This document shows, piece by piece, positions 48,579 through 55,843 of a stretch of DNA of 64,000 nucleotides; within the stretch, counting starts at the first letter, position 1; each line of letters starts with the position of its first letter. The position numbers and the translations under genes were made by a program. A model generated the notes under the pieces. The model was not told where the DNA came from and searched no databases. It saw only the letters and a program-made list of their open reading frames with translations. Source of the DNA: Alphaproteobacteria bacterium (GTDB lineage Bacteria > Pseudomonadota > Alphaproteobacteria > Micavibrionales > Micavibrionaceae); the NCBI GenBank assembly GCA_002401695.1, contig NVTV01000002.1, forward strand, positions 62,001-126,000, read 5' to 3'.

Positions 48579-48602
48579 ACCGTCCGTTTGGGCGGTTTTT
48601 TT
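48579..48602 (+). terminator. Terminator of accessory cassette 1
   Basis: 7-bp stem ACCGTCC/GGGCGGT, loop GTTT, then seven T. Followed by GTGCCTGAATTTAAA, similar to the sequence after other cassette terminators. Confidence 0.88.
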
Positions 48603-48628
48603 GTGCCTGAATTTAAATTTTGAACATT

Positions 48629-48690
48629 TACCAAGGACGCAATCGCGGCCTCGAACCGAATGGATCGTAAGCCTTCGTGGCGTTTGAACG
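48629..48690 (+). repeat. Dispersed 62-bp palindromic element, copy 2
   Basis: Same layout as the copy at 47563. The internal stem has one mismatch here (CGAACC/GGATCG). Directly followed by copy 3. Confidence 0.85.
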
Positions 48691-48753
48691 TACTACAGGA
48701 CGCGACCGCGGCCTCGAACCCAGTGGTTCGTAAGCCTTCGTGGCGTTTGAACG
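48691..48753 (+). repeat. Dispersed 62-bp palindromic element, copy 3
   Basis: Tandem to copy 2; internal stem CGAACC/GGTTCG intact with a different loop (CAGT). About 30 bases before the ATG of the nozzle gene. Confidence 0.85.
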
Positions 48754-48785
48754 TCTAAAAACGTCTATAAAAAGAAAGAAATACC

Positions 48786-50684
48786 ATGACCAGAATTAGA
48801 GATATGAAGACGACATTCACCGCAGGCGAAGTCTCGCCTGAATTGTTAGGGCGGGGGGATTTACGCGCCTATGATAATGGCGCGCTGGCGCTGCGCAATG
48901 TTTTTATCAATCCGACGGGTGGCGTTAAGCGTCGCTTTGGGCTGGGCTATATCGATAGCGCGGCGGGGGACGGTAAATTGATTGCCTTCGAATTTAATAC
49001 GCAACAAACGGCGTTGCTGGTGATTACGGACGGGCAGATTGATGTATATTCCTCCGGCGTGTTGGAGGCCACAATCCCCGCGCCGTGGAGCGAAACACAA
49101 ATATCCCAAATCGCATGGACACAGAGCGCGGATACGTTGCTGATGGTGCATCCTGACTTGCCTCCAAGGAAGCTGGTGCGTAGTGGTATGGGCGTGTGGA
49201 CTTTAAGTGACTGGAGTTTTTTCACCGATGAGAATATCATTTACCACCCCTATTTTAAATTCGCTGAGAGCAACGTTACCCTGACCCCAAGCGGTATAAC
49301 GGGTAGCATTACGCTGAGTGCATCTGCGGATGTGTTTGTGGCAGGGCATGAAGGTACGCGCCTGCGTGTTGGTGGCAAAGATGTGGAGATTACCGATTAC
49401 TCATCGTCAACGGTGGTGACGGTCACAGTGATTGAAGACCTTGTTGATACAGAGCCAACAATTGATTGGTTCGAACAGGCTTTCAGTGCTGTGCGCGGCT
49501 ATCCCGTGAGCGTGGCGTTCCATCAAGATCGCCTTGTGATCGGTGGCTCGCGTGATTTGCCGAACCGTTTATGGTTCTCGAAATCGGGGGATTTGTTTAA
49601 CTTTGATTTGGGTGATGGGCTGGACGGCGAAGCGATTGAATTCGCGATCCTCTCTGATCAGGTGAATGCGATAAGGGGGATATTCTCCTCCCGTCATTTA
49701 CAGCTATTCACCAGTGGCGCGGAATGGATGGTCACGGGCGATCCGCTGACCCCGTCCTCGGTGCAGATCAGGCGGCAAACCCGCACGGGATCGCGTATTG
49801 ACCGCTATATCCCGCCTGTGAATGTGGACGGGGCGACCCTTTATGTTGCGCGTAATGCGCAGGAAATTCACGAATATCTCTATACGGATCTGGAGGCCGC
49901 CTATACCTCCACCGATTTGGCGTTACTATCGCGCCATGTGGTTGAAAACCCTGTGGATCAGGATTATGACCAAAAGAACAGGTTGTTGTTCGTGGTGCGT
50001 GGAGACGGTAAATTCGCAAGTCTGACGGCGTTCCGCGCAGAGAAAGTCTCCGCCTGGACATTGCATGAAACTGAGGGCTTGGTGAAGTCTGTCTGTGTGG
50101 TTGGCGATGATGTTTATATGCTGATTGCGCGTGATGGCGAATTTTTGATTGAGCAGTTTGATGATGCGCTGCATCTGGACTCTGCCTTATCGGGGGAAGT
50201 CGGATCACCTGCAAGTATATGGTCGGGGCTGGATCATCTGGAGGGCAAAGAGGTTTCTATCGTTGCCGATGGCGCGGTGCTTGCGCCTCAAACAGTGATA
50301 GGCGGACAAATTACATTGGCTGAGCCAGCCAGTAAAATTGAGATTGGCTTACCCTACACCCATATCATAGAACCTCTGCCCCCTAATGAAGTGGGGCAAG
50401 TCGGATCAGGGCGGAAACTGCGTCTGGTTGAGGCAATTTTTCGCCTGAAAGATACCGCGGCGTTGCGCCTTGATGTTGGACGCGGCGCGCAGGATATATC
50501 GTTGAAGCAATTCGGCGAAAACGATATTCTTGATGGCGCGGCACCGATTATCAGCGGCGATGTGAAGGTGCGTAGCTTGGGCTGGCAAAAGGATGGAACG
50601 CAACCTCTCTGGCGGATAGAACAAAGTGCGCCACTGCCGTTCACTCTGCTTTCTGTCAGTTCTGAAATCAAAGTGAACGACTAA
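48786..50684 (+). CDS. Tail tubular protein B / nozzle (T7 gp12 type)
   Basis: 632 residues: MKTTFTAGEVSPELLGRGDLRAYDNGALALRNVFINPTGGVKRRFG at the start is typical of podovirus nozzle (stabilisation) proteins, followed by beta-propeller-like repeats and FHQDRLVIGGSRDLPNRLWFSKSGD. An ATG at 48804 is an alternative start. Follows tail tube A apart from the inserted cassette and repeats. Confidence 0.88.
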   Translation: MTRIRDMKTTFTAGEVSPELLGRGDLRAYDNGALALRNVFINPTGGVKRRFGLGYIDSAAGDGKLIAFEFNTQQTALLVITDGQIDVYSSGVLEATIPAPWSETQISQIAWTQSADTLLMVHPDLPPRKLVRSGMGVWTLSDWSFFTDENIIYHPYFKFAESNVTLTPSGITGSITLSASADVFVAGHEGTRLRVGGKDVEITDYSSSTVVTVTVIEDLVDTEPTIDWFEQAFSAVRGYPVSVAFHQDRLVIGGSRDLPNRLWFSKSGDLFNFDLGDGLDGEAIEFAILSDQVNAIRGIFSSRHLQLFTSGAEWMVTGDPLTPSSVQIRRQTRTGSRIDRYIPPVNVDGATLYVARNAQEIHEYLYTDLEAAYTSTDLALLSRHVVENPVDQDYDQKNRLLFVVRGDGKFASLTAFRAEKVSAWTLHETEGLVKSVCVVGDDVYMLIARDGEFLIEQFDDALHLDSALSGEVGSPASIWSGLDHLEGKEVSIVADGAVLAPQTVIGGQITLAEPASKIEIGLPYTHIIEPLPPNEVGQVGSGRKLRLVEAIFRLKDTAALRLDVGRGAQDISLKQFGENDILDGAAPIISGDVKVRSLGWQKDGTQPLWRIEQSAPLPFTLLSVSSEIKVND

Positions 50685-50689
50685 TTTAT

Positions 50690-50797
50690 AGTGATTTTTA
50701 TTTATGAAAATTGTACCGAGCAACGCATAGCGTTGTTCGCTTTTAACATGCAAACAAAACGATGTTTTGCTTTGCAAGCGTCCGCGAGGACGGAATC
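50690..50797 (+). repeat. Intergenic repeat cluster before the internal virion gene
   Basis: Holds the 31-bp repeat (50690-50720, also at 55562 and 55632), a palindrome GAGCAACGC-ATA-GCGTTGTTC (50718-50738, one G-U pair), CAAAAC/GTTTTG, and a hairpin CGTCC-GCGA-GGACG with a GNRA loop. None encodes protein. The cluster ends before the AAAAGGAA ribosome site. Confidence 0.75.
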
Positions 50798-50819
50798 TTT
50801 AAAACAAAAGGAATAGAAC

Positions 50820-51323
50820 ATGGCTTCTTTAGTGCCGATTTTAACCAGTACGATCTTGTCGCAAGGCGCAGGACTTATCGCCGGCGAGCTTTCAGGCAGC
50901 AGGTCGAGCAACAACCAAGACGCGGCGTTACAGCAACTCCGCGTGCAGCAATCCTTGCAAGAACAACAGGCCGCAGCCGATGCCGCGTTAAACCGCCAAA
51001 AAATCGCGATTGATGCAGGGAACGCAGAAGAAGAGCGCAAGAAAGCCCTGCGTCGCGCGGTCTCTCGTCAACGTGCCAATTTCGGCGCGCAGGGGATCAG
51101 TTCGGGTGGTGGTTCATCGCAGGCCGTATTGCTTGGCTTGTTCGAGGAATCCGACGCCGAGAAGAAAAAGCGGGAACAGCTGGACGCACTGCGCCTAACC
51201 TCTATCGATCAAGATTTGGCGCAGCAGAAATCCTTGAATGTCTTGCAACGTACGCAATTACAGGAAAAGCAAAAAATCACACGACTATCAACGGGCGAGC
51301 GTTTGTTCAGCTCTTTGTTCTAA
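50820..51323 (+). CDS. Internal virion / ejection-like protein
   Basis: 167 residues: a hydrophobic N-terminus (ILTSTILSQGAGLIAGEL), then long Gln/Ala/Glu-rich helices (AALQQLRVQQSLQEQQAAADAALNRQK) and RANFGAQGISSGGGSSQAVLLGLFEES. Resembles T7 gp14-like internal core proteins of podoviruses. I do not find partners like T7 gp15 or gp16. Confidence 0.7.
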   Translation: MASLVPILTSTILSQGAGLIAGELSGSRSSNNQDAALQQLRVQQSLQEQQAAADAALNRQKIAIDAGNAEEERKKALRRAVSRQRANFGAQGISSGGGSSQAVLLGLFEESDAEKKKREQLDALRLTSIDQDLAQQKSLNVLQRTQLQEKQKITRLSTGERLFSSLF

Positions 51324-51355
51324 TCATGCTTTGAAAAAGTAGAATATAATTGTTT

Positions 51356-51384
51356 TTGACGTGTTTGTTCGTTTTATGTAATAT
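51356..51384 (+). promoter_or_regulatory. Promoter of accessory cassette 2, predicted leaderless
   Basis: TTGACG, 17-base spacer, TAATAT. The -10 ends at 51384, 6 bases before the ATG at 51391, so the transcript should begin at or next to the start codon. Confidence 0.65.
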
Positions 51385-51390
51385 TTGCCA

Positions 51391-51873
51391 ATGGATAAAA
51401 AAATACCGAGCCTATTGGGAAAAGATATAAATCAAGCGATGCATGGTGCGCAGACCAGTGCGTCAAGTGATATGAAATATTGTGCTATTATGAATGTAGG
51501 AATGGTGCCTTTACACAAGGATGACCGTGCACAGATATTTGTTTCTAATTCCCAACTGGTGTCCACGATTGGCTTAGTACACTTTACAGAAAGTGGTTTG
51601 AACAATAATGATTTTGCGACTGTTGTCGCTGATGTAATAGAGCCTCATTTGTTAATGGGAAAAGTCGCGGATATAGAATTATTCTGTGAGGGCTGTTTCT
51701 CTTTGCGTATTGCTCCGGAAGCCTTGGCAGACTTTCATATGAATTTTTCACCTGAGAGGCTTGCTTTTGTGAGCTATGATACACGCGGAGAGGTGGCAAA
51801 TATTATGCAGAACTATAAGTTAAAAAGTAGTTCTCCTAATTTTCCGAAAGAACGCCCGTATTTGGATGCCTGA
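51391..51873 (+). CDS. Accessory cassette 2 protein, unknown
   Basis: 160 residues (MDKKIPSLLGKDINQAMHGA...). No signal peptide, membrane span or known motif; segments LVHFTESGLNNNDFATVVADVIEPHLLMG and FCEGCFSLRIAPEALADFHMNFSPERL look globular. The ATG is placed at the predicted transcription start and has no Shine-Dalgarno sequence; a TTG at 51385 would lie before it. Own promoter and terminator mark it as a moron. Confidence 0.7.
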   Translation: MDKKIPSLLGKDINQAMHGAQTSASSDMKYCAIMNVGMVPLHKDDRAQIFVSNSQLVSTIGLVHFTESGLNNNDFATVVADVIEPHLLMGKVADIELFCEGCFSLRIAPEALADFHMNFSPERLAFVSYDTRGEVANIMQNYKLKSSSPNFPKERPYLDA

Positions 51874-51905
51874 ATCTACAAAATTTGAAATTAAGACCAT
51901 TATTT

Positions 51906-51929
51906 AAGCCGCATTGAGCGGCTTTTTTT
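51906..51929 (+). terminator. Terminator of accessory cassette 2
   Basis: 7-bp stem AAGCCGC/GCGGCTT, loop ATTGA, then TTTTT. Followed by ATACCCGAATTTAAGG, similar to other cassette ends. Confidence 0.88.
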
Positions 51930-51956
51930 ATACCCGAATTTAAGGAACGAACACTT

Positions 51957-52046
51957 ATGCCTGAACATATAAAGATGCCTTACAAAGCAACACACTGTGT
52001 TGTTTGCGTATCAAATAATAGCCAAAGATCAAGGAGTTATAAATAA
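51957..52046 (+). repeat. Duplicated tail-spike gene start with palindrome (decoy leader ORF)
   Basis: The first 24 bases of the spike gene (MPEHIKMP) occur in near-identical form at 51957, giving a 29-codon ORF whose TAA overlaps the real ATG (TAATG). Inside it is the palindrome AAGCAACAC-ACT-GTGTTGTTT (51985-52005). Either a duplication scar or a coupled leader peptide. Confidence 0.75.
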
Positions 52047-54070
52047 TGCCTGAACATATAAAAATGCCTGATATCACGCCAATCGTGCGTTATGTCGCCG
52101 ATGGTATCGACACGAATTATAGTTATCCGTTTCCAATATTTGCCAGTGAAGACATGCATGTGTTTTTTGACGGTGCGCCGCAGGTTAGTGGCTTTGTTAT
52201 TGATGGCGCGGGGGAGACGCTTGGCGGATCTGTGACGTTTGAGGTTGCGCCGGATAATGGCGTGATTATTACCTTGGCGCGCATATTGCCGATTGAGCGC
52301 GTGACTGATTTTCTGGAGGGCGGGGATTTCTCCGCGCAAAGCATCAATAACGAGCTGGATTATATTATCGCCAGCGTACAGCAGGTTAATCGCGAGAATG
52401 ACCTTATGCTGCGTTATTCGGATTATGAAACTCCCGCGAGTGCCACCCTGCCTGATCGAGCCATTCGCGCCAATAAAGCGTTGGGCTTTGATGGCGATGG
52501 CAATCCTGTGGCGGTGTCTTTGGAGGGGGCTATGGCGGCGCCTGACTTTACGGCGAGCGGCGGCGGAGCGTCAACGCGTACCTCAACGGATAAATTATCG
52601 GACATGGTGTCCGTGAAGGATTTCGGCGCGGTGGGTGATGGCTTAACTGATGATACAACCGCGATCCAAAATGCGTTAACGGCGCATGACGCGGTATTCT
52701 TGCCTGAAGGCGAATATCTGGTGAACAGTACAATCCGCCTGACTGCACGGCAATCTTTGAGCGGTGCAGGGCAGAGTTCTGTCTTAAGAGGCAATAGTAA
52801 CAGTTTTAACATTATCGAAATTGTCGAGGATCATGTGGCACTTGCGAACTTACGCATTGAGCAGGGTGATATCGGGATTAAGCTGTTCGGCCTGACGCGT
52901 CCTGTGGTGCAATGCGCGATTACTGACGTGACAATTGTTGCGCCTAATATCGGCGTGCAGCTTGATGGTTATACGGATACGGGCAAGCCTTGTTACTGGA
53001 ATAACTTTACCCGCGTTCTCGTCGAACAGCCTGCCACCCATGGCTTTCACCTGACAAAATCAGGGGCGGGTGATACGCCCAACGCCAATAAATTTCATAA
53101 TTGCCGTGCCTATTCGCTGGGCGCGGATATAACAGGGGCGGGATTTTATATTGAGCATGGCCGCTTTAACAACAGCCTGATTGACTGCGAAGCCAACGTC
53201 AAAGGCACGGCGCAAGGGTGTTTTATTATCGGCGCGAATTCGGACAAAACCTTGTTGATCAATCCCTATGCGGAGAGCAATAACCAAGTCCCGAATGTGA
53301 AGTTAGAGGCGGGGTCGATTGAGACCTCGATCTATAATTTGCTCTCAGTCAGTGATGGCGCAGCGATTTGGGATTTATCGGGCGGGGAATATAGTGCCTA
53401 TAATGCGGGTTATCCCTATAAAAACCGTCTGCAAAAAACCACTGTGACAGATATGAATGCGACGCTGCAACGTTATGATACCGAGTTTATAGATGCGAGC
53501 GGAACGGTCAGCCTTGACCTGTCGCATTCGGTGCATTTGGTGTCCAGCTTTGGCGGAGCGTTGAATGTAGAGCTGCCCGCCGCAGGAGACGCGGTTGGCG
53601 TGATGATGGTGGTTAAGAAAACCGATAGCTCGTCCAATGTTATAACTGTCACCGAAGATGGCGGCGCGGGCGCGGATGGGAAGGATTTCTTTCTCGGCGC
53701 GGAAAATGACTATGTGATGATGATATCCAACGGCGCGGAGTGGTTTGTGATTGCCTCCAATAGATCGGCAGGCAATACACGCTATTTCGATGGCAGCGGC
53801 ACCTACGATATTGATATGGCGGTGGATGTGTATTTGCTGTCAAGCTTTGGCGGCGCAATGACGGCGCGCCTTCCACCCGCAAATGCAGCCGAAGCCATAG
53901 GGCGCACCATTACCATCAAGAAAACCGATGGCTCGGCCAATGTGATTAGCGTCACCGAGCAGGGCGCCGCTGGCCCCGATAATTCCGCCCAACCCCTGAA
54001 CAGTCAATATAGTGCAATTACCGTTGTATCTGATGGTGGACAATGGTTTATCGTGAGCAAACATTTATAG
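52046..54070 (+). CDS. Tail spike/fibre with pectate-lyase-like beta helix
   Basis: 674 residues. N-terminal about 140 residues resemble the T7-type virion attachment domain (VRYVADGIDTNYSYPFPIF, TLARILPIERVTDFLEGGDFSAQSINNELDYIIA). Around residue 190 a right-handed beta-helix starts (VSVKDFGAVGDGLTDDTTAIQNAL, FLPEGEYLV), as in polysaccharide-degrading spikes. The C-terminus has two similar modules of about 85 residues (LVSSFGGALNVELPA... and LLSSFGGAMTARLPP...). Probably recognises or cleaves a surface glycan. AAGGAG precedes the ATG. Confidence 0.87.
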   Translation: MPEHIKMPDITPIVRYVADGIDTNYSYPFPIFASEDMHVFFDGAPQVSGFVIDGAGETLGGSVTFEVAPDNGVIITLARILPIERVTDFLEGGDFSAQSINNELDYIIASVQQVNRENDLMLRYSDYETPASATLPDRAIRANKALGFDGDGNPVAVSLEGAMAAPDFTASGGGASTRTSTDKLSDMVSVKDFGAVGDGLTDDTTAIQNALTAHDAVFLPEGEYLVNSTIRLTARQSLSGAGQSSVLRGNSNSFNIIEIVEDHVALANLRIEQGDIGIKLFGLTRPVVQCAITDVTIVAPNIGVQLDGYTDTGKPCYWNNFTRVLVEQPATHGFHLTKSGAGDTPNANKFHNCRAYSLGADITGAGFYIEHGRFNNSLIDCEANVKGTAQGCFIIGANSDKTLLINPYAESNNQVPNVKLEAGSIETSIYNLLSVSDGAAIWDLSGGEYSAYNAGYPYKNRLQKTTVTDMNATLQRYDTEFIDASGTVSLDLSHSVHLVSSFGGALNVELPAAGDAVGVMMVVKKTDSSSNVITVTEDGGAGADGKDFFLGAENDYVMMISNGAEWFVIASNRSAGNTRYFDGSGTYDIDMAVDVYLLSSFGGAMTARLPPANAAEAIGRTITIKKTDGSANVISVTEQGAAGPDNSAQPLNSQYSAITVVSDGGQWFIVSKHL

Positions 54071-54076
54071 CGCGCT

Positions 54077-54106
54077 TTGACAGGCCAATATATTTTTTGT
54101 TAGAAT
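54077..54106 (+). promoter_or_regulatory. Promoter of accessory cassette 3
   Basis: TTGACA, 18-base spacer, TAGAAT; predicted start near 54113, about 20 bases before the ATG. Confidence 0.6.
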
Positions 54107-54132
54107 AGTGCTCCAGTTATTATGAGGGTGTT

Positions 54133-54321
54133 ATGAATAGCAAGAAGGTTCAAAATGTAAGCAAGACTTTAAAATCCGTAGAGAGTTATTTCAATAACGG
54201 AAGCGGCGCTTCACCTGAAGGGAAACGCGTAATGGACCTGCCCAAAGGAGAGAAGATAAAAAACCCTTCTGTTGGCGGTCCTGGCATCAGTGAAATAGGT
54301 GAACGCGTGATTGAGTATTAG
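54133..54321 (+). CDS. Small accessory protein, unknown
   Basis: 62 residues, basic at the N-terminus (MNSKKVQNVSKTLKSVESYF) with a Gly/Pro-rich C-terminal half (PSVGGPGISEIGERVIEY). No known domain. GAGGGTG precedes the ATG. Own promoter and terminator identify it as a cassette gene. Confidence 0.65.
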   Translation: MNSKKVQNVSKTLKSVESYFNNGSGASPEGKRVMDLPKGEKIKNPSVGGPGISEIGERVIEY

Positions 54322-54352
54322 TTTAGTCATTGGACGTTATGGCTAATGCAGG

Positions 54353-54379
54353 CCGTCTCTGATTCAGGGGCGGTTTTTT
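54353..54379 (+). terminator. Terminator of accessory cassette 3
   Basis: 9-bp stem CCGTCTCTG/CAGGGGCGG (two G-U), loop ATT, then six T; followed by ATGTCCGAAACACC. Confidence 0.85.
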
Positions 54380-54383
54380 ATGT

Positions 54384-54409
54384 CCGAAACACCGCATCGC
54401 GTTGTTCGG
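54384..54409 (+). repeat. Palindrome of the GCAAC/GTTGTTCG family
   Basis: CCGAA and TTCGG close a stem with inner CGC/GCG and one bulge and one mismatch. Related to palindromes at 50718, 51985, 55668 and 55756. Confidence 0.55.
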
Positions 54410-54440
54410 TTTTCTATACAAAAACTTATAAGGAGATATT

Positions 54441-54749
54441 ATGCCTCAAATCGAAGCAGGTACACGTGCGCGTATTGCTAAATTTTTACCCAAAGCATTG
54501 GCAAGAGCCATTGCATCTTATCAGTTGTTTTCAGAGCAAAAGCCTAAACAGGACTCCGCCAATTTTAAAAAACACCAAGAGGCCTGTAAAGTGGCGATCG
54601 CACATATTGAATTGTTGGTAAAATTGGCAAAACGGACGGCATTATCTGAAACAGCATCCGACAACAAACCATCCGAAAAAGAAATATTTGCTTTGATGGA
54701 AACAGCGCAAGATGAGATAGAAGGTTATAAAACTATGATGGAAATTTGA
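54441..54749 (+). CDS. Small helical phage-module protein, unknown
   Basis: 102 residues, all-helical by composition (RIAKFLPKALARAIASYQLFSEQ, KKHQEACKVAIAHIELLVKLAKR). AAGGAG precedes the ATG at good spacing. No family recognised. Its stop codon lies inside the next promoter's TTGACT box. Confidence 0.7.
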   Translation: MPQIEAGTRARIAKFLPKALARAIASYQLFSEQKPKQDSANFKKHQEACKVAIAHIELLVKLAKRTALSETASDNKPSEKEIFALMETAQDEIEGYKTMMEI

Positions 54750-54775
54750 CTTAAATGACAGGACTCATGTATCTA
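54746..54775 (+). promoter_or_regulatory. Promoter of accessory cassette 4
   Basis: TTGACT, 18-base spacer, TATCTA. Predicted start near 54782, about 16 bases before the lipoprotein ATG. The -10 is imperfect; TATGAT four bases on is a rival. Confidence 0.45.
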
Positions 54776-54797
54776 TGATAACATAGTTGCATACGGA

Positions 54798-55472
54798 ATG
54801 AATGATAGGGGTGTATCGGAAGTGTCTGAAACACAAAAAACAATACCAAGAATAACGAATAATTTTGCTATCTCGGCAATATCATTTTCGCTTGCCTTGA
54901 CGCTGTCGGCTTGTTCCGGCGGTGATGCAAAAGAAATAGATATTGCGCCGACTCAAGATAAAGTGTTGAGTGCCGAGCTGAACGAGATGCGCCATACGTT
55001 CCAATGTTATGATGGCCCTTACGATATAGACCGTGAAGATTTTAATTCTGTTGATGCGAATGTTCGGGAAAAGCCGTCATGGATTGATTCTAAAATTTGG
55101 AATAAGTGGCAAGTTCGTCTCGCGGGTGAAAATTTGGAGAAGGATCAGCGATTTAATCCAACATATTTCTTTGGCGCAGATGAAATAAATCATAGAGGAA
55201 GCCGGAGTACCTTAATAAAATCTTTCGAGGAATATAAAGATGAAGAGCAAATTGCTTTTCTTGTCGTTGGTGGTTCAGACAGAAATCAAACGCTTAAAAA
55301 TGGTGCGTTAAAGGTTTCAATGCAACGCGCTGCCGGGTTTTTTCCTGCTTTTGAAGAGGCCGGCATTCATCCTGATCGTGTTTGTATTATTCCCGAGGGA
55401 AAGGAATATGCAGGTTCAATAAAACCATATGAAGACAGGCATGTCACCATAACGACGTTCTCCCTCGAATAA
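54798..55472 (+). CDS. Lipoprotein, accessory cassette 4
   Basis: 224 residues with a lipobox at the end of a signal sequence (ALTLSACSGG, Cys near residue 39). The N-terminal about 20 residues before the hydrophobic core are long for a signal peptide, so the start could be a GTG a few codons downstream. The C-terminal part (AFLVVGGSDRNQTLKNGA..., MQRAAGFFPAFEEAGIHPDRV) faintly resembles OmpA-type domains, which is not enough to assign. Possibly a surface-exclusion or conversion lipoprotein; function unknown. Confidence 0.72.
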   Translation: MNDRGVSEVSETQKTIPRITNNFAISAISFSLALTLSACSGGDAKEIDIAPTQDKVLSAELNEMRHTFQCYDGPYDIDREDFNSVDANVREKPSWIDSKIWNKWQVRLAGENLEKDQRFNPTYFFGADEINHRGSRSTLIKSFEEYKDEEQIAFLVVGGSDRNQTLKNGALKVSMQRAAGFFPAFEEAGIHPDRVCIIPEGKEYAGSIKPYEDRHVTITTFSLE

Positions 55473-55501
55473 GCGAAGTATCTTCCATATATTTCTGTAC
55501 C

Positions 55502-55526
55502 AAGCTCCGTTTATCGGGGCTTTTTT
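55502..55526 (+). terminator. Terminator of accessory cassette 4
   Basis: 8-bp stem AAGCTCCG/CGGGGCTT with loop TTTAT, then TTTT. Confidence 0.88.
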
Positions 55527-55561
55527 GTGTCTTAAAACACATCCCATTGTTCAAAGGTGAA

Positions 55562-55662
55562 AGTGATTTTCATTTATGAAAATTGTACCGAGCGACTGCG
55601 AGGCGTACGAATGTGCGTAAAAGTAAGTAAAAGTGATTTTCATTTATGAAGATTGTACCGAG
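55562..55662 (+). repeat. Two copies of the 31-bp repeat
   Basis: Near-identical 31-base blocks at 55562-55592 and 55632-55662 (start AGTGATTTTCATTTATGAA, end ATTGTACCGAG), also at 50690. They lie in the 328-base gap 55473-55800, which holds no gene other than a decoy ORF. Confidence 0.85.
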
Positions 55663-55667
55663 AAAGT

Positions 55668-55843
55668 GAAGCAATACATATGCATTGTTCGTTAAAAAAA
55701 TAAGGAAACCCCATGAGTGAATACGCGATGAAGGATACTGATTTCAGGCTGTTTAGAAGCAATGCGTATGCATTGTTCGTTAAAAAAATAAGGAAATCCC
55801 ATGAGTGAATACGCGATGAAGGATACTGATTTCAGGCTGTTTA
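55668..55843 (+). repeat. 88-bp tandem duplication covering the terminase gene start
   Basis: Unit 55668-55755 repeats at 55756-55843: palindrome, poly-A, AAGGAAA ribosome site, ATG and the first 14 codons of the terminase gene. The palindromes differ (CATACATATG-type versus GCGTATGC-type core) and one base differs before the ATG. The first copy encodes a 31-codon decoy ORF starting MSEYAMKDTDFRLF whose TGA (55806) lies just past the real ATG (55801). Confidence 0.9.

Noticed and set aside
48629-48753. Tandem 62-bp elements as a CRISPR or att site
   Set aside because: No spacer sequences, no integrase nearby, and copies occur at non-border positions inside the module.
50762-51013. 83-codon ORF before and within the internal virion gene
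   Set aside because: It lies in the hairpin repeats and then in another frame of the 50820 gene, with no ribosome site.
54346-54621. 91-codon ORF overlapping a terminator
   Set aside because: It runs through the cassette 3 terminator and overlaps the better supported 54441 gene, which has an AAGGAG site.
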